DNA of 64,000 nucleotides from Baylisascaris procyonis (Eukaryota; Nematoda; Chromadorea; Rhabditida; Ascarididae). Location of the stretch: positions 1,250,501 to 1,314,500 of the forward strand of contig JAZARR010000260.1 of the NCBI GenBank assembly GCA_037389465.1, written 5' to 3'. Made by a program: the position numbers and the translations under genes. Numbering within the stretch: position 1 is the stretch's first letter; the number at the start of each line of letters is the position of its first letter. Of the stretch, positions 35,828-49,174 are shown piece after piece. The notes beneath the pieces were generated by a model. It saw nothing but the letters and a program-made list of their open reading frames with translations, searched no databases and was not told the DNA's origin.

Positions 35828-37590
35828 TGAAAAGGAACTTCGTACAATCGTCAATCTTCTGGAAAACATTACAAATTTCATGGAAAAGACTAAGTCTAGG
35901 TAGAACAGGAATTCCCGAATAACTCTTTGCGAGTGTGGTCAGTTTTGTTGCAGCAGTGCTGTTTAGCGCATCCTTTGTGTCCTCTCAGCTGAGTATACAT
36001 TGGGTTCGATGAAAAATTTGGAAAAAGCGCATGCCGGAAAATGTAAATATTCTCCCCTAGCGATCAAATAACGCTAGCACGATAAAAATCCTCAACTTGA
36101 ATTCTTTAGAATATCGCTGACTCAAGTTCGATCTATTCCTTGTTAAAAATTATTTTTGATCTCTCCATCATTTAGCTCTTAGAAACACTCCAGTTTGCCC
36201 CTACACATGGCTGACGTATTCACCAGTCTCGCCTCGCTAAAGGATGTTGCGATAGTTTCAGTATTATATATTTTTTATCTTTTCATTTTTCGAGCATGAA
36301 ACCTGTTTCGTGCAGATATCGTTAATACATGAATTCCTTCACCTTTTAAACTGTCGTTGAGGTGTTTCGATTATCGCACCACTGACGTTCTCATGTACCA
36401 AATTCGTTTTTGTCTGAGCTAATGCTTTGCTGACGTTTTCCATTTCCAATATTATGGCGCATTTCTTAAGTGATATTGAAAAACGAAAGCTTTATCAAAC
36501 TAGTGGCAGTATATCGACTGGTTATTTTTTTAGGATAGTTTATTCACATTTTATAATCGTGTTTGTTAGGAACTCCTCATTGTTGATTTCCCTCTTATTA
36601 TAGAAAAATTTTGAGCTGAAATTCGACACAAGATGTATTTTTTTTTCATATTCCATCGATGTAAAAATATCATTTCGCTGTGATCAAATATGCAACACAT
36701 TTCCAACTTTTATGCATCACGTGCGTTTTAGTTGTTTACTTAATCATTTGATATTTAAATAAACATAAACCCAAGCTCGTGACACCCCCCGATTAGGCTG
36801 TCACAAATGAATTATCACTTAGTGGGGAGGAATTCAGCAATCTTATGCTATCAACAAGCGTTCCCAGTGATAACGGGCACATCAATCAGAGAACTGCTGC
36901 TCCATTCTGGTAAATATACATTGCTCGAAATTTTTCAGCGTTATAGATAAACAGTCATTTCAGTGATATTCGAATATTTCTGGTTGAACAAAACGCTTCA
37001 CGGATTGCAACGGTAACAATAACAGCTGAACGAAAGCTAAACCACTATCATGTTTTTTATCAGTTCAAGAAGTTCTGAGTCATTCTTTTGCACCAAAGCG
37101 GATTCAACAGTTCTCCGTCAATGTAATTTTTCCCCCTTCCACCTTCCATAATTTTATCGTGTCTTCGATAACATATTTTGCATACGCTGTGGTGAGTCGT
37201 TGATGAGCAAGCACATCGTCAGACACAAACGTTGAGATGACGGCGTCACTAGGTGAGGCCACAAAGACTACAAAATGAGACAGAGGGCAGTATGGGGAGT
37301 ACGCTCAATTCAAGAGAGGCCTTCCACTATTCATAGGTCTTCAGATAAAGGTTTTCAGTTCAGATGTGCTATTCCAGTTACGCCAGTGTTCGCAAAGAGC
37401 TTGCTACTCATTGAAATAAAAACGGTATGTCATCACATGGGCAAGCAGCGCAATAAACAAACTTCCGGAATCGGGCTTTTTGCTAGTTGCAACAAAGCCG
37501 GATACTCATCCCGTTGCGTGTTTCAAACTCGTGTGCTTTTATGTGCGTTGACTTGGATAATCTGACGGTTTTTCGCGTTGTTCGGTTCAG
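35828..37590. other. No dependable gene
   Basis: AT-rich. One exon-like segment on the plus strand (about 37,371-37,432) runs from a GGTTTTCAG acceptor to a GTATGT donor, but all three frames are largely open and none fits the next exon. Confidence 0.4.
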
Positions 37591-37808
37591 TCTATCAGCC
37601 ATCGGTAAACTTCAACTTCTCGTCCCGTCTCCTCTTCTCTACACGACATCAACACAACATTTTTATTAAATGTGAGCGAAAACATTGTTGCTTAAAGGAA
37701 ATACACCAATATTCACTCAAAAACATGACATATTTGGAAACGTCGGCGAATATTCACTTACATCGTCCACTCCCCATCATAAACCATCCCATCGATTCAC
37801 AGCAATAA
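37591..37808 (+). CDS. Candidate terminal exon
   Basis: After a pyrimidine-rich tract ending GTTCGGTTCAG, a 71-codon frame runs to TAA: YQPSVNFNFSSRLLFSTRHQ, KCERKHCCLKE, then a His/Pro-rich end. It needs one base from upstream and no matching donor was found. Confidence 0.28.
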
Positions 37809-38158
37809 AAACACACTTCTTCAATAGATCAACCGCACCTCTATGCATTTAACAATTGTACCGTAATTGAAAAGTTGGCGAATAGGAAAAGATTTCTTTA
37901 TACAGATTTCAGTTGACAATAAAGTTTAGGGAACTAAATATCAAAATTCGCAAGATTAGACAGATTTTCCTCGTGAATCAAAAGTGAAGGAAGGAACATA
38001 ACAACAGATGATCTTCGTGTCCTTTCCTAATACGCAATCGTTTATGTTCACAGTTCGTTGCATTTCCAACTGCCTGCTATTTGCACGGATTTGGCATTGC
38101 CTCCCCTAACTGCTCCCTCTCCGCCGCGCCCTTTCACAGTGTCACGGAAACCCTTGTG

Positions 38159-38356
38159 CTACAATGCTGGGAAAACAGTGTAGTTCTTCCAGAAGTCTAA
38201 AAAAAATAAGAAAAACATGGTTCTTTGCGTTCGATTTGTGGACGAAGGGCAACATCCCCTCGCCTTACCCGTTGTCATAATTCCTGAGAGCCGCACCACT
38301 TTACACATTCTCGACAACGGTACCCTCAAATGTGAGTGAAAACACACTTGAACCAT
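38159..38356 (-). CDS. Candidate two-exon 3' end
   Basis: Exon 38356-38269 (ATG or an acceptor further in) reads VPLSRMCKVVRLSGIMTT and ends at GTAAGG with one base over. After a 72-bp intron ending in a T-rich TTTTTTAG, exon 38196-38159 completes the codon and ends FWKNYTVFPAL, TAG. The intron length is a multiple of three, so the frame is also open unspliced. It lies about 630 bp downstream of the FLYWCH gene's stop on the same strand. Confidence 0.37.
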   Translation of the reverse strand: MVQVCFHSHLRVPLSRMCKVVRLSGIMTTGKARGCCPSSTNRTQRTMFFLFFLDFWKNYTVFPAL

Positions 38357-38984
38357 TCAGATATAAAACTTGGCATTTAAATGAGGCAACATTCTACGCT
38401 GCCAATAAATTGTAAAATGGTAACGGAAACAAAAAGCAATAAAATATTTCTTTAAAGCAATCACATAAACGAATGGAATAAGCCTTATCGTTTAAGATTT
38501 TTACAAGTGCATTATGCAAAGCACATTCCTGTTATATCCGAACTCGCAATCTCTTTTAAATCATCTATATTTTTCTCGAGGAAGCTACCCTACATTTTAA
38601 ACAATCGAACAAAAACCGCAACTTTGACACAACAATTTCCACATTAAAGGAAGCAATAGGCTATAAAAATAAACACTATGGTTCTTTTGCATCGATATCA
38701 ACTTGAGTAACAATGGTGAAGCTGACTGACCATTGCTTGAAAGCCTAGTCTATTTAAAACATGCACAGTCCATCGTCTTCAACTTCCAATTGTTCACGTA
38801 CATTACAAGTGAGCCCTTAAATGTGGAAATTGTTGGTCCTCTTTTTTACTGATAGCCTCTATGTGAAGAAAATCGCCTGAAAATGATTATACAATCAGCT
38901 TCCATGATTCCACTACTTGCTCACAGAAGCTGCTTTGAAACATCTAATCTACGTCGATATTAGCCTGCATTTACCACCCACTGA

Positions 38985-41900
38985 TCAGTTATCGCTCTTC
39001 AATGTTGAAGAAATAAAAGAGGGAACAAACAAACTTGTTGCAATATTTTCCAGTACCATATTACTTGCAGTAACACTATCATCACATTCTGGCCCACTTT
39101 CATAAGTCGATGGCTCCGATAACCCACAATGCATGATGGCATTCGACTGCCGCCTAACCAACACCGCAAGTTTTGCATCGATCTGTTTGGAAATTCGAAG
39201 TTGTTCTTCAGAGAGCCGAATCTGTTGCGCCATAATGTTATATATGTTTTGCATCAGCGTCTTCATTTCTCTGATGAATGCTGTTTGCTCCTGTAACTGT
39301 TAATGAAATCGGACCAGCAAGAAACCTATAGAGTGAAGTGTCATCTGAGCACCACAAGAGACCCAGGAAACTGCCTGAACAGGAGAAATCATAAAATATG
39401 GCCTTCACCAATCAAGTCTCACTTTTACGACTGAATGGGTTTTCTCTCGTTTTTCACACTTCATCGACAGTGGAGAATCGGAATTCTTCCAACCGCAGAA
39501 TCTGCTAACGAAGCATATCGAAAGTCATTCACTTTCCCGGATTATTTTATCGTCATTGAATGGAACTATTGCAACAGTGCTGATAATTTGAACGTTGAGC
39601 TTTATTGCGGTGAAGGCGATCATAGAATTCATAATTTACATTGTCAATATGGACCTAATTAATTCTACAAACAATATCAGTTATTAGATAAAATTCAAGC
39701 TGAGTGTCCGCCAATTCGAGAGACAAAACCTCTTCATACTGTAAACACTGCGCCAAACTTCAACGTAAAAGTTGTTCCACTTCTTGAGAGTATCTTATTT
39801 TTGAGCCGATCCACTAAAAACGTCGAACAAAACGACGATTAATCGACCGTTTAGGATTCGTGTGAAATTCAGCTGCAGATAATGATTACCTGCATAAGCG
39901 ACACCTCTGGTGACGAGAGCTGTCCGTAAGCAGCTGCATCCTCGATATGCTTAAGCCTTAGTCTGTCATCACCACTGTCGACTGCATCGTTTCCGCACTC
40001 GTCACGGCTGTCGTTACAGTCGCTCTCCGAAAGTTCCGCGTAATACCGCACACTTTTCCCATTCTCATCGTCGATCGAAAACGAAGCGCTTTGCTGTTGA
40101 TACTGAAAATAGAAGAAGTGATAAATCTTTCTTTTGAATGACCCGATTCGAATGTGCTTTCACATTTTAACGACCAAAAAACCAGGAAAACACTTGCAGA
40201 TAAATGAGAGCCATCCTTATTTCCCCTTTTCTAGAAAGGATATCTAGCCTCGTAGTAACAAATGGTGGGAAAATAACACTAACAGTTGTCACCCACCAAA
40301 ATGCAGAAATATTGGTCTCTCCGAAACGGCTTAGAGGCAACACAAAAAGCGAAAAAACTTCGCGCCACATTAAAGAAATAGCAAAAGAGCGTTTCTCCGT
40401 TTTATGTAACCTTCTACAAAACTTGTTGAGTATATGCGTGCTGTGGCCTATTACTATTAGGTAAATGCACTCAGCTGTTGGCTGGCTGGTAGGCAGTATT
40501 CGGCTACCGAAGGATAGCCTCGAAGCACCTCCACACCACTTAACACGAAATGAACACGAGAATTCTGGACGCGCTGGTGCTTGAAGCCTCCAGTACTATC
40601 CCTGCCTCTTCGCTCCGAAAACGTTAGAAACCGTGGGATCAGCTGGTCGGACTTTTTGCAAGAAACGGTCTGACAGCGCAATACAGATCCTGATTCACGG
40701 AAGGGCAACGGTTTTTTCGTCTATGAAGAGGTTGGGATAGCCATTTCGACCTTTTTGCGTACGAAACGATCTAAGACTACAACGCTGCTCTTGGTGAAGA
40801 AGTAGCGATAGATAGCATGCAAAATGGAAATACTTTAAGGGAATGCGGAAGCGAATAACTAAAGCCAGTTTCTCCTTTTTAAGTTTTTCATGAAAATAGC
40901 GGTATCGTTTTACCACTCTAAATGATCCTCCATTGCCGCTGGAATGTCGCCGGTGCATAAACAAGGTTGCATATTCTCCGGCAAAAGATGCTTAAATTGA
41001 GGATATTCGCTACAAAGCCAAAGAAACTAACAAAACTGCCTAAGTTTACAAATGTCGAAAAACAGGCAGAAGGATATCAACGAAGTTCATAAACGACAGA
41101 ATTTAGACTGTTCATATTTATAAGAATCTATATAAAGCTGAAAGTGGTGTGAGTTGTTGAGGTGAAAAGAAAAAAGAGGCGAGCGGCCATGATAAGCGAA
41201 ATATGAGCACATGATCCCCGAAGAAGCCTTGGAGTGGTCATGAGAAAATAAACGGCCATATGATGGCGTGGATGCAATCACACATCAGCAACGCCTTTTC
41301 TGTACATTCAAGATTACCAGTCGAACTTTCTTCAAGGTTCTGGATGGCTTCTTATATTTCAAGGATTGAGTTTTAATCTTCAACAGCCATATTTTGAAGG
41401 CAATATGCAATGTCCCAAAAAATTACGCCTCTGCGTTCGCCTTACATTCAACAGTTTTCGATTATTTCACGCAGTCAATTCATAAACAAAAATTTCGCCC
41501 GCCTCAAATTTACAAATTTTCAACATACTTCGCTTACCTTCATTTCAAAAAATTTTCAGAAACAAAAGTTGTCATTAGGCTGTTTACCCTTAAACTCTGA
41601 CGTCAAATTCCTTCGCAATGGAAGATTTACTGAGATAATGAAAACTACCCTTCAAGAGATGAGAGATAAACTGTATCTGCTTTTGACAGCTCAATAGATG
41701 CGGTCAATCGCCCTGCTCATATGTGCTCTTACTTCCTTCATATGATGCTTGATTAGTGAATTATTGGGACCTAAATTTTTCTGCGTCCGTCCTCATATTT
41801 AGCTCATTTCGGGAAGGGGAATGGACGGAGGTGCGATTCATAATGCGTAGAAATAGTTTTTATAGAATACCTAATTACTGAGATTTCTTGAGTGACTTAC

Positions 41901-43295
41901 TTCCTCTGCAGGTGACATAATTTCATGAAGAGCTTCACTGCCACGATAAATTTTTGATCTCCTTGCCAACAGCCAGCGAAATACATTGAGTTCGGACTCG
42001 GTGAAGGGACAATCTTCTATCACTTGAGGTCCATCACTTGCGCTCGAGCAATACCCAAAATGCACATACGAGGTCAGCGACGAAAAACATAAATTTGAAA
42101 AAAAATGAACATAGTGGTTAACTAGACCAACAATTCGACGCACTTCTTCAACGACCTTCGGTCAAGATTAGGAGTCAGAAGCATTAAACATGCACCGGCA
42201 TTCTTTTTGCTCTCTCTTCAGTCCTCAGGAGATGAAATCTCAGCTACCGCTTTATGCGAGACAAAGTTCTTCAAATTTGAGAGAATTTCCGCAAACGGAA
42301 TCTGCAGGCCTCAGCAGTAAATAGTCTAAATTGTCTTGCGTCCAATCTAATCAAAATATTTTAAACTATGATCGCTGCTTCCCAATGAAGCATTATTCAC
42401 TCTGCATAAGGTCTGCAAAACAATTGCGCAGAATCAAGATTCTTTTAACGCATTTCCGGTAAACTTCTTTTTCACAAAATTTAAAAGTGCCGGTATCGAT
42501 GTGCTCAGAGCTGGGTTCACAAGAATCCGTAGCTTTTAATTTGCACTCAATAAAGACTTCGCAAAAGAGAAAGGAACAACGAAGGATCGACGAATTTAAA
42601 TTGTATCATCTTATCAGCCCTCTTTGCGGAATCATCTACTTTGATTCTTTGCCCATCTTTTGCTTTTCCCAGCTGCTTGCAATTTTTCAGATTTTCCATG
42701 CAAAATTTTTGGTGAACACTTTATCTATTCAACATATTTTTTTTTAATACAGGAGATGAGCTGTTGAAATCGTGATCTCTCAACCCCGTTTTCTTCAGCA
42801 ATAAGTTATGAAGACATTAGGCTATCCAAGGAGATTCTCTTTATATGTGTATGTAGAAAGTTGTGCAGAGATGTGATATGAGAATAGTTTATGGAAAATT
42901 GAGTAATAGAGTTTCTAAACGTTTACGGATATATCACAGTCTTTTATTTTGGCAGAGAAACTATGCTTACTTCCTATTAAAAATTAAAGTGGATTTATGT
43001 AACAATTTTATCAAATTGGTGATAAATTGACATACATGGCACTTCGTCTTTGTTTGCTTTCCAATGGTCGGAAAGCCAAATGGCAGGAAGGTTTTTACTG
43101 TTATAAGGCAGTTTGAAATATTTTCAAACGTACATCAATGACTCATGTAAGAACGGTTGAGAATTTGAGAAAAGTGAAAGGAGCGGTAAGCATTTTTAGC
43201 AACGTTTTTGCAGCAGTCTGAGAGGACATAAATGTGATGGGTCATTTCAACGAATGTTGTTCCGCTGCGCTCGATTTCTTGCGATAAAAGTAGGC

Positions 43296-43380
<85 letters not shown>

Positions 43381-46300
43381 GTGTCGGAGGGGTCCCTGAC
43401 CCTAGCATTAGTACTGAAATAAAATCCAGATAGACAGTAGAGGTTCGTATCCTCAGTTCTACACATACTCCTCATAGTTTCGTATCCTTCCTTCTTTCTA
43501 TATGCTGCACGTGCTTTCTGTGCGTCTCTTTCTTGAGGTTGCTTTATCTATATGCCTTGAGGTGTCATTCTCTTAGGGGAGTTTACGAGATGATGTACGT
43601 AGCATAGCGCGGAGCAGTCGGTCACACATTAGAGGGAGGGTGATTATACAGATGAAGAAGGCGAGGGGGATTCGATTTCGTGTTGGGTATTCCTGGTGTG
43701 TGATGCGGGAGGAGGAGGTATATCTGCGTATCTGTATGTGTGTGGTCCGTCTCAGTTTGGCATGTGTACGTGGGAGATGGGGTATGTGTGGTGTGTGATG
43801 TGTTGTGTGTGGTCCGCTTCAATTTGGCATATGTGTCTGTGGAATGGTGTGGTATGTATGGCGTGTGTGTGGGAGGAGGGGGAGGGGGGAGAGTTCGTAT
43901 CCCGTGAGTGAGATTTCAACAATGAGTGAAATTTCAACAACCAAAACATGAATATTCTTTACAAAAAGAACCGTAATACAAACCGGCACCGAACATTGGC
44001 GGTAGCAAATACAAAAATTCATGCGGAACCCTGCTTCGCTGACATGCAGTAAGCTGAAAGCAATGCCAGTAAATACCCCAACTAATAAATAAATAGCGGT
44101 CGAGCGCGTTGTAGGCAACCACCAGCTATCCCACGTCATATCTCAAGCTCAGATGAGCGAATTTTGATCCTCTTTTTCTAAACTTCAGATAAGACGAGCA
44201 AAAGTGTGTTCCGGTGTTGCTTGACGTGGAGAGATGCTAGTTCTTTAACAGAAAGTTAACACGCTGTTTTTAGGAGATGTGTGGATATTACACTGAGGCT
44301 AACCAGTCGAAATGCGCTCCGTTCATGGGAAATCTTGACGCTCAGCAATTATCACTGTTATAACCTCAGTGGTTAACGAGTTGAAACCACTGAGCAATCA
44401 GGCTATCTATTCTAACCGATCAACCTGGCTGTGTGAACTGCGAGAAGAGCATGAATTTTCAACACCAACTTCGGCTTAAAAAATCCTTCGTAAACTAACA
44501 GCTTGAATCGATTTCGATGCGCCTTCATCTTACTTATCGTTCCGCGCCAGAATCGACGAATCACACCCACCGTTAATGTCATATCCGGATGATTCGCCGC
44601 CACCCTGAATTACAACTTTTTTCAAGTATTCCAATAGCAAGCTATAGAAGCAGGGTTTTACCTTATCAGCATAACTTTAGATTATCAGCATCTTCTTGCT
44701 TCATCAAATGGCTTCAGAGCAATAGCATCACACTCTATCAAACAACGTCGAATTGTTAGCACGAGCTTAGCTCAACAAAATGTACAACGAGAGAGATGAA
44801 AGTTATTGGATTATTCAAATTTGTAGCCCACTGAACTAAACAGCTGTACTAATATTTACAAAAAACGAAAAAAACAACAACAAATCGTAAAGTAATATGA
44901 AAAATAGACAATTCAGCACTTGGTGTTTAAGCACTAAAGTTGTATGCAAACTTTTAGAAATACCGTTTGAAAGGTGTATAGATAAGTATGAAGCAACGCT
45001 CACTGTTCACTTATTTTTCCTGCCCACCCAGAAAACGGTCGACAATAATTAAAAAAGAGTTAAAAATTAATCTTCGATGTGACCTCATACGAACTTCGTT
45101 CCATGCCTTTCTTTTCCGTAGATTATCGTTTTCCTCGTTGTCAATGTCTTCACAGAATAAATCACGTTCTTTTTGCAGAATAATATCAAGGATTTCATCT
45201 TTGACTTTACGAGGAATACGTCGCCGACGTTTCTCTTCATCCCCATTTCTTGTGACGACTGTCTCCTCTTAAAACAGATCGACGGTAAGTTAACAATAAA
45301 ATGAAGCATCTAGTTAGCAATAGAAGTTTTATAGCTGAGGAAGAGTAGACAACTGCAAGGAGTGCATAAAACTTCGCTTAAAAGCTGATTTTCCTTTGAA
45401 GAATTTCCTCAACTTGAATCTGCCTTCAAAATCCCAACATAAAACTATAATTTGACGCTGGAATGCGCAAAGCACCGGAAACCGATCAAACGGAGCTTCA
45501 ATTTAACAATCCCTTGAAAAGAAAGGAATGAAATTAAATCGACCAAAACATGCTAAAAGCAATACATCGCAACCTTTCCGTTCAGATTTCGTATCGTCAT
45601 CGTTATCTCTGAAAACATCCTCGGACGTGATCGCTGTCTTCAATAAGTCCTCCAGTACAACCCTCGTCTTCTGATCGATAGGCGCACTGACCGACTTCCA
45701 AGTGGACTTCTGTTGAATCACAACTGTTACTGTTTAGAGCGCCGAGCAGCAGGATGGTGAGTGTGAAATTATTTCTCGATAACTCAACTCAACGTACATC
45801 GAGTTATATCGAAAGAACTTACATGTATTTGGCGGCATCGCAACTCTTCTAATATAGCTTTATTGAGCTACCTCCTTTATTCAATTAACGTTGAAAAAAT
45901 CAGCTTTGTTATCCTTCACTCTGCTATTTTCTCTTCCCGCGAACTTCTCTTTTCATAAGTCCACGAAATAATGCATCTGTTGGGAAATGAAAACGCTTAA
46001 AAGATTTCTTCGATGATATAGCGTCGGTTTCGGATCACGAACGCAATAAACGTTTCAAATATGATACATTCGATATCAAATAAACAGTTGGCATTTGTAT
46101 GAGCATCAACACTAGAATAAATAACTTATCGCGCTTGCTAACACAGCTGCACTAATTTCTTCGGTTAGCAACTGGCATGAGAAAGGTGAGGTATTCAAAA
46201 TAATTCAAAAATAAAGCGATCGTATTGATATATTTTAACATTTGTAATTTTGAGGGCATAAATACAAATAAATTGACATTTTTAAGATTCCACTTTCATT

Positions 46301-47128
46301 TTTAGCTGTAAAAAATCTTCGCAAAATCTGAAGAAGTTTACAGCACAGAGAAAGAATCATTGTCGATGATTTCAGAATTTTTATTTTCCTTGGTTTGATG
46401 AATAAATCCATCCCTCAGTACCTAAGGAAATGATTTATTGTAAGTACTGAATTGTGAGGCAACAATACTCTCGAAAGTTATTTCTTGATATGATTTCTTA
46501 TTTATTTTTCGCTGATGCAATAGTGGTCTGTTTTTTTCAATGTCTCATCTCTATTGACAGAGGATGAGATGACGAGAAATCATAGCCGCACTCTAACTTC
46601 GGATGGAAATGAGACGGAAAGGAAAAAAAAAGATGGAACGGACGAAACTGATGAAAAGAGAAAAGAAAATTTCGATCAAGAAAATAAGCCACATCCCAAT
46701 TCCTAGTTGAAAGCTAAGACCACAAACCCGCACCACCCATGAAGTGATGCAATTTGAAACAGCAGAACGCCTTCCGTAGAGGTAAACAGTTAACAAAGAC
46801 GAGCCAAGAAGATGCACTCATCTTTGAAAGGGCTTAGCACCGGTCGTAGGGACTAAATGCCTTTCCTCCTCTCTCCGTCCATCGACGAAGGTGTCGTATA
46901 TAGAATGCACAATACCTTTTTTCGTGAAATACATGGTGGATGATCGTGTGGAGCTGAGATTGATCCATAGAGTGTCCCAACCACGGTTGTTGCCCTTGCA
47001 CGACATCCCTTCACAATACACGACCAATATTGTCGACCGTTCTTTTCCTTACTTTTACGTAATCGATAACCACCATGTATCAAATTACGACCACCCTTTT
47101 GTGATTGTACTTCTTCGAAGCGTATCAT
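38985..47128 (-). CDS. FLYWCH zinc-finger plus Myb/SANT-like DNA-binding protein
   Basis: Exons run from 47128 down to 38985. 47128-46916 carries a FLYWCH finger ([25 protein letters not shown], then the APHDHPP histidines). 45709-45574 is acidic ([16 protein letters not shown]). 45267-45084 and 44604-44534 form a Myb/SANT/MADF-like fold ([23 protein letters not shown], then [16 protein letters not shown]). 42036-41901 contains [20 protein letters not shown]. 40102-39890 is Ser/Asp-rich. 39296-38985 is a coiled coil ([20 protein letters not shown]) followed by a Ser/Glu tail and stop. Codon phase matches at five of six junctions; 44534 to about 42036 does not, so an exon or the exact border is missing there. 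FLYWCH and Myb-like domains both bind DNA, so a nuclear transcription regulator that oligomerises by its coiled coil is inferred. Further 5' exons are possible. Confidence 0.85.
43299..43382. repeat. (AT)n microsatellite
   Basis: About 80 bp of AT dinucleotides with one interrupting G, in an intron of the FLYWCH gene. Confidence 0.97.
43727..43885. repeat. GT-rich tandem duplication, about 70-bp unit
   Basis: Two diverged copies of a unit beginning GTGTGTGGTCCG and continuing through a TTTGGCATRTGT core into a TGTGTGG-rich stretch. Openness of several frames here comes from low complexity. Confidence 0.75.
46561..46706 (+). CDS. Charged terminal exon nested in the FLYWCH gene's first intron
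   Basis: After TCTCTATTGACAG a 47-codon frame runs to [50 protein letters not shown]. The extreme Lys/Glu/Asp bias with no low-complexity DNA underneath favours real coding sequence. It needs one base from an upstream plus-strand exon that I could not place. Function unknown; probably a disordered C-terminal tail. Confidence 0.42.
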
Positions 47129-48493
47129 CCGTTGCTTCAACAATTTTAACACTTCTTGAATTTAGGGGATTATGTTTGTTAATCTTCGTTCACCGGATGA
47201 AATTAAATCATTTCACAAAGAAATGTTAATGTGAACAAAATTGAAATATGCGTCTGATGGATTGAAAAAATTGATCGATGCAACCTAAATGCCAACTTGC
47301 AGATATCTAAATATGAGCATCATGTTGTTGCGATTCGCATAGTGATATAGTCATCGATGCATTTCAATTGAAAACCCTATCTGAATAATAATTAAGCATG
47401 GAAGAATATTTATAAATGCAGGATGGCATAGTGAATAACCTATGAAATATCGAAAGCAAAAATGCACGAAATAACGCTTAAACGAATTATTTATACTATA
47501 GACGTAATCGGAAGATAGACTTGAGGATACTATATCATTGCTAATCGGATAGCATACATTCACACTCATTCATACATCGCTAAAATTAGCGAACATATTG
47601 AATTCTATGAAATTAATTTTCAAAACGCCTAATGTGCTGCAATATACGATATGATAACACTCTATAATTGTTTATTTCTACATAACGCATAAACATGAAC
47701 GAGAGAAAGCCAAATGGAAATACGAACCATATAGTAATTTTTTTTTTATTTTTAAGGTTCGATGAGAGCACTAACAAGTTATGACCTTAAAAAAGCGCTT
47801 TTAGAATACAACACAACAACATAGGTTTTTGATATATTTCTTTCAGATGCGATCGGATGCCTTGCATCTATGAAAAAATAGACACAATGCATCTCTAAAT
47901 GTACCTCAAATAAATCCCCTCCAATCTATCCATTTTTCTGGTGCACGAAATAACGATATGCATTGAATGATAATTTTTTTTTCAACGTTTACCGTAATAA
48001 CATATATCAAACGTAATACGATAACTTATAGTTTATAGTTGTCTCAAGCCCATCCACTCAAGTCTACTCTGACTACTTAGGAAAGAAAACCCTTGAATTA
48101 ACTTGTACGCGCATTTCCTCGATAGCAATGCTAAGTACTTGCACGATTGTTGAGAAAAATTGGCACTGAGCCGATCGTAAAACGGCTCGAGAATCGGATA
48201 TTTGCATAGAAAAATAAAGTAGCACTTAATACATTGTGGGCATCATAAGTGAAATAAAATTGCAGTGCCAAGATTTGTGCAGGTCAAAATGATTCAGTCT
48301 ATTATGTCAAACTATGGCGCTGGAATGTGTGGGACTACAGATTAGTGAAGGTACTGTCACGCAGTTAATATAAGACCACCCACGAACATAGAATAAGATG
48401 CGAATATGATATGAGAGCTGAACAACGGAATCCGTTAAGAAAGCATAGCTAAATAGGCACCGCAAGCAACCTTCTCTGGTTGCTTGCGTTCAG
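47129..48493. other. Upstream region of the FLYWCH gene; no dependable gene
   Basis: AT-rich. Two short plus-strand terminal-exon-like frames are seen: one after a T-rich TTTTTAAG at about 47,757, ending before 47,830, and one after TTTCTTTCAG at 47,847. Neither has a partner. Confidence 0.35.
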
Positions 48494-48751
48494 GATGCCG
48501 TAGTGCGCGGTATTTATCTACCTTTCCTCAATTTAAAAATTTTTAATGCGGTGCAACCATGCACTGTTCGGAATTGGCTCCAGACTTGGAGCACAATGCA
48601 TCGGTCTGTGGGAACTCCAGAAATTCGACGACCTTTGACGAAATTTCTTGGAGCAGCTATACTCGCCAATAGCCATCGAATAGCACACCTCACAACGGTT
48701 GGTACCAAGGAGTTCAGAGCACAAACTGCTACGGTGAAGGTCCCTTGTTAG
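48494..48751 (+). CDS. Candidate terminal exon, 85 residues
   Basis: A strong acceptor (GGTTGCTTGCGTTCAG) opens a frame at a codon boundary running 85 codons to TAG: VVRGIYLPFLNLKIF, CTVRNWLQTWSTMHR, PEIRRPLTKFLGAAIL, HRIAHLTTVGTKEFR. Two minus-strand frames are also open here, so strand is not certain. No family recognised; upstream exon not found. Confidence 0.38.
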   Translation, partial: DAVVRGIYLPFLNLKIFNAVQPCTVRNWLQTWSTMHRSVGTPEIRRPLTKFLGAAILANSHRIAHLTTVGTKEFRAQTATVKVPC

Positions 48752-49174
48752 TGAACGTTGCGCTGTATTATTGTGCCATTTGGCCAACGTGTAATTTAGG
48801 AAGAGTACATTCAGTTGGCACTGCGAAGATATGCGCTTTTCACAACTCTACCCAGTATTAATTAATTAACTAGTACGAGCACTCATAACCTCGCATATGT
48901 TATCTTAAGTGACCGACCGGTTGTTCCATTTCTTCGAGTAAAAATTCGTTTTAAGGCAGCGTCTAACTATTTTCTGTGATTATTTTCTACGATCACATCG
49001 GACTGCAAATTTTATAGTAATTTCAGGTGTGAATAAAATCAGTAAAGAATTCGACGAATCAGAGCGAAGCCAAATCACGAAAATCACCTTTTATCGTAAA
49101 TTATATTCAATAGATTTAGTTAAATGTGCATGGAAATGACGCCTCTATAATGTGCTTCTTGTAAAGCTTTGCAG

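Noticed and set aside
43622..43949. Thr/His/Pro-rich minus-strand frames
   Set aside because: They fall in the GT-rich tandem duplication and are low-complexity artefacts.
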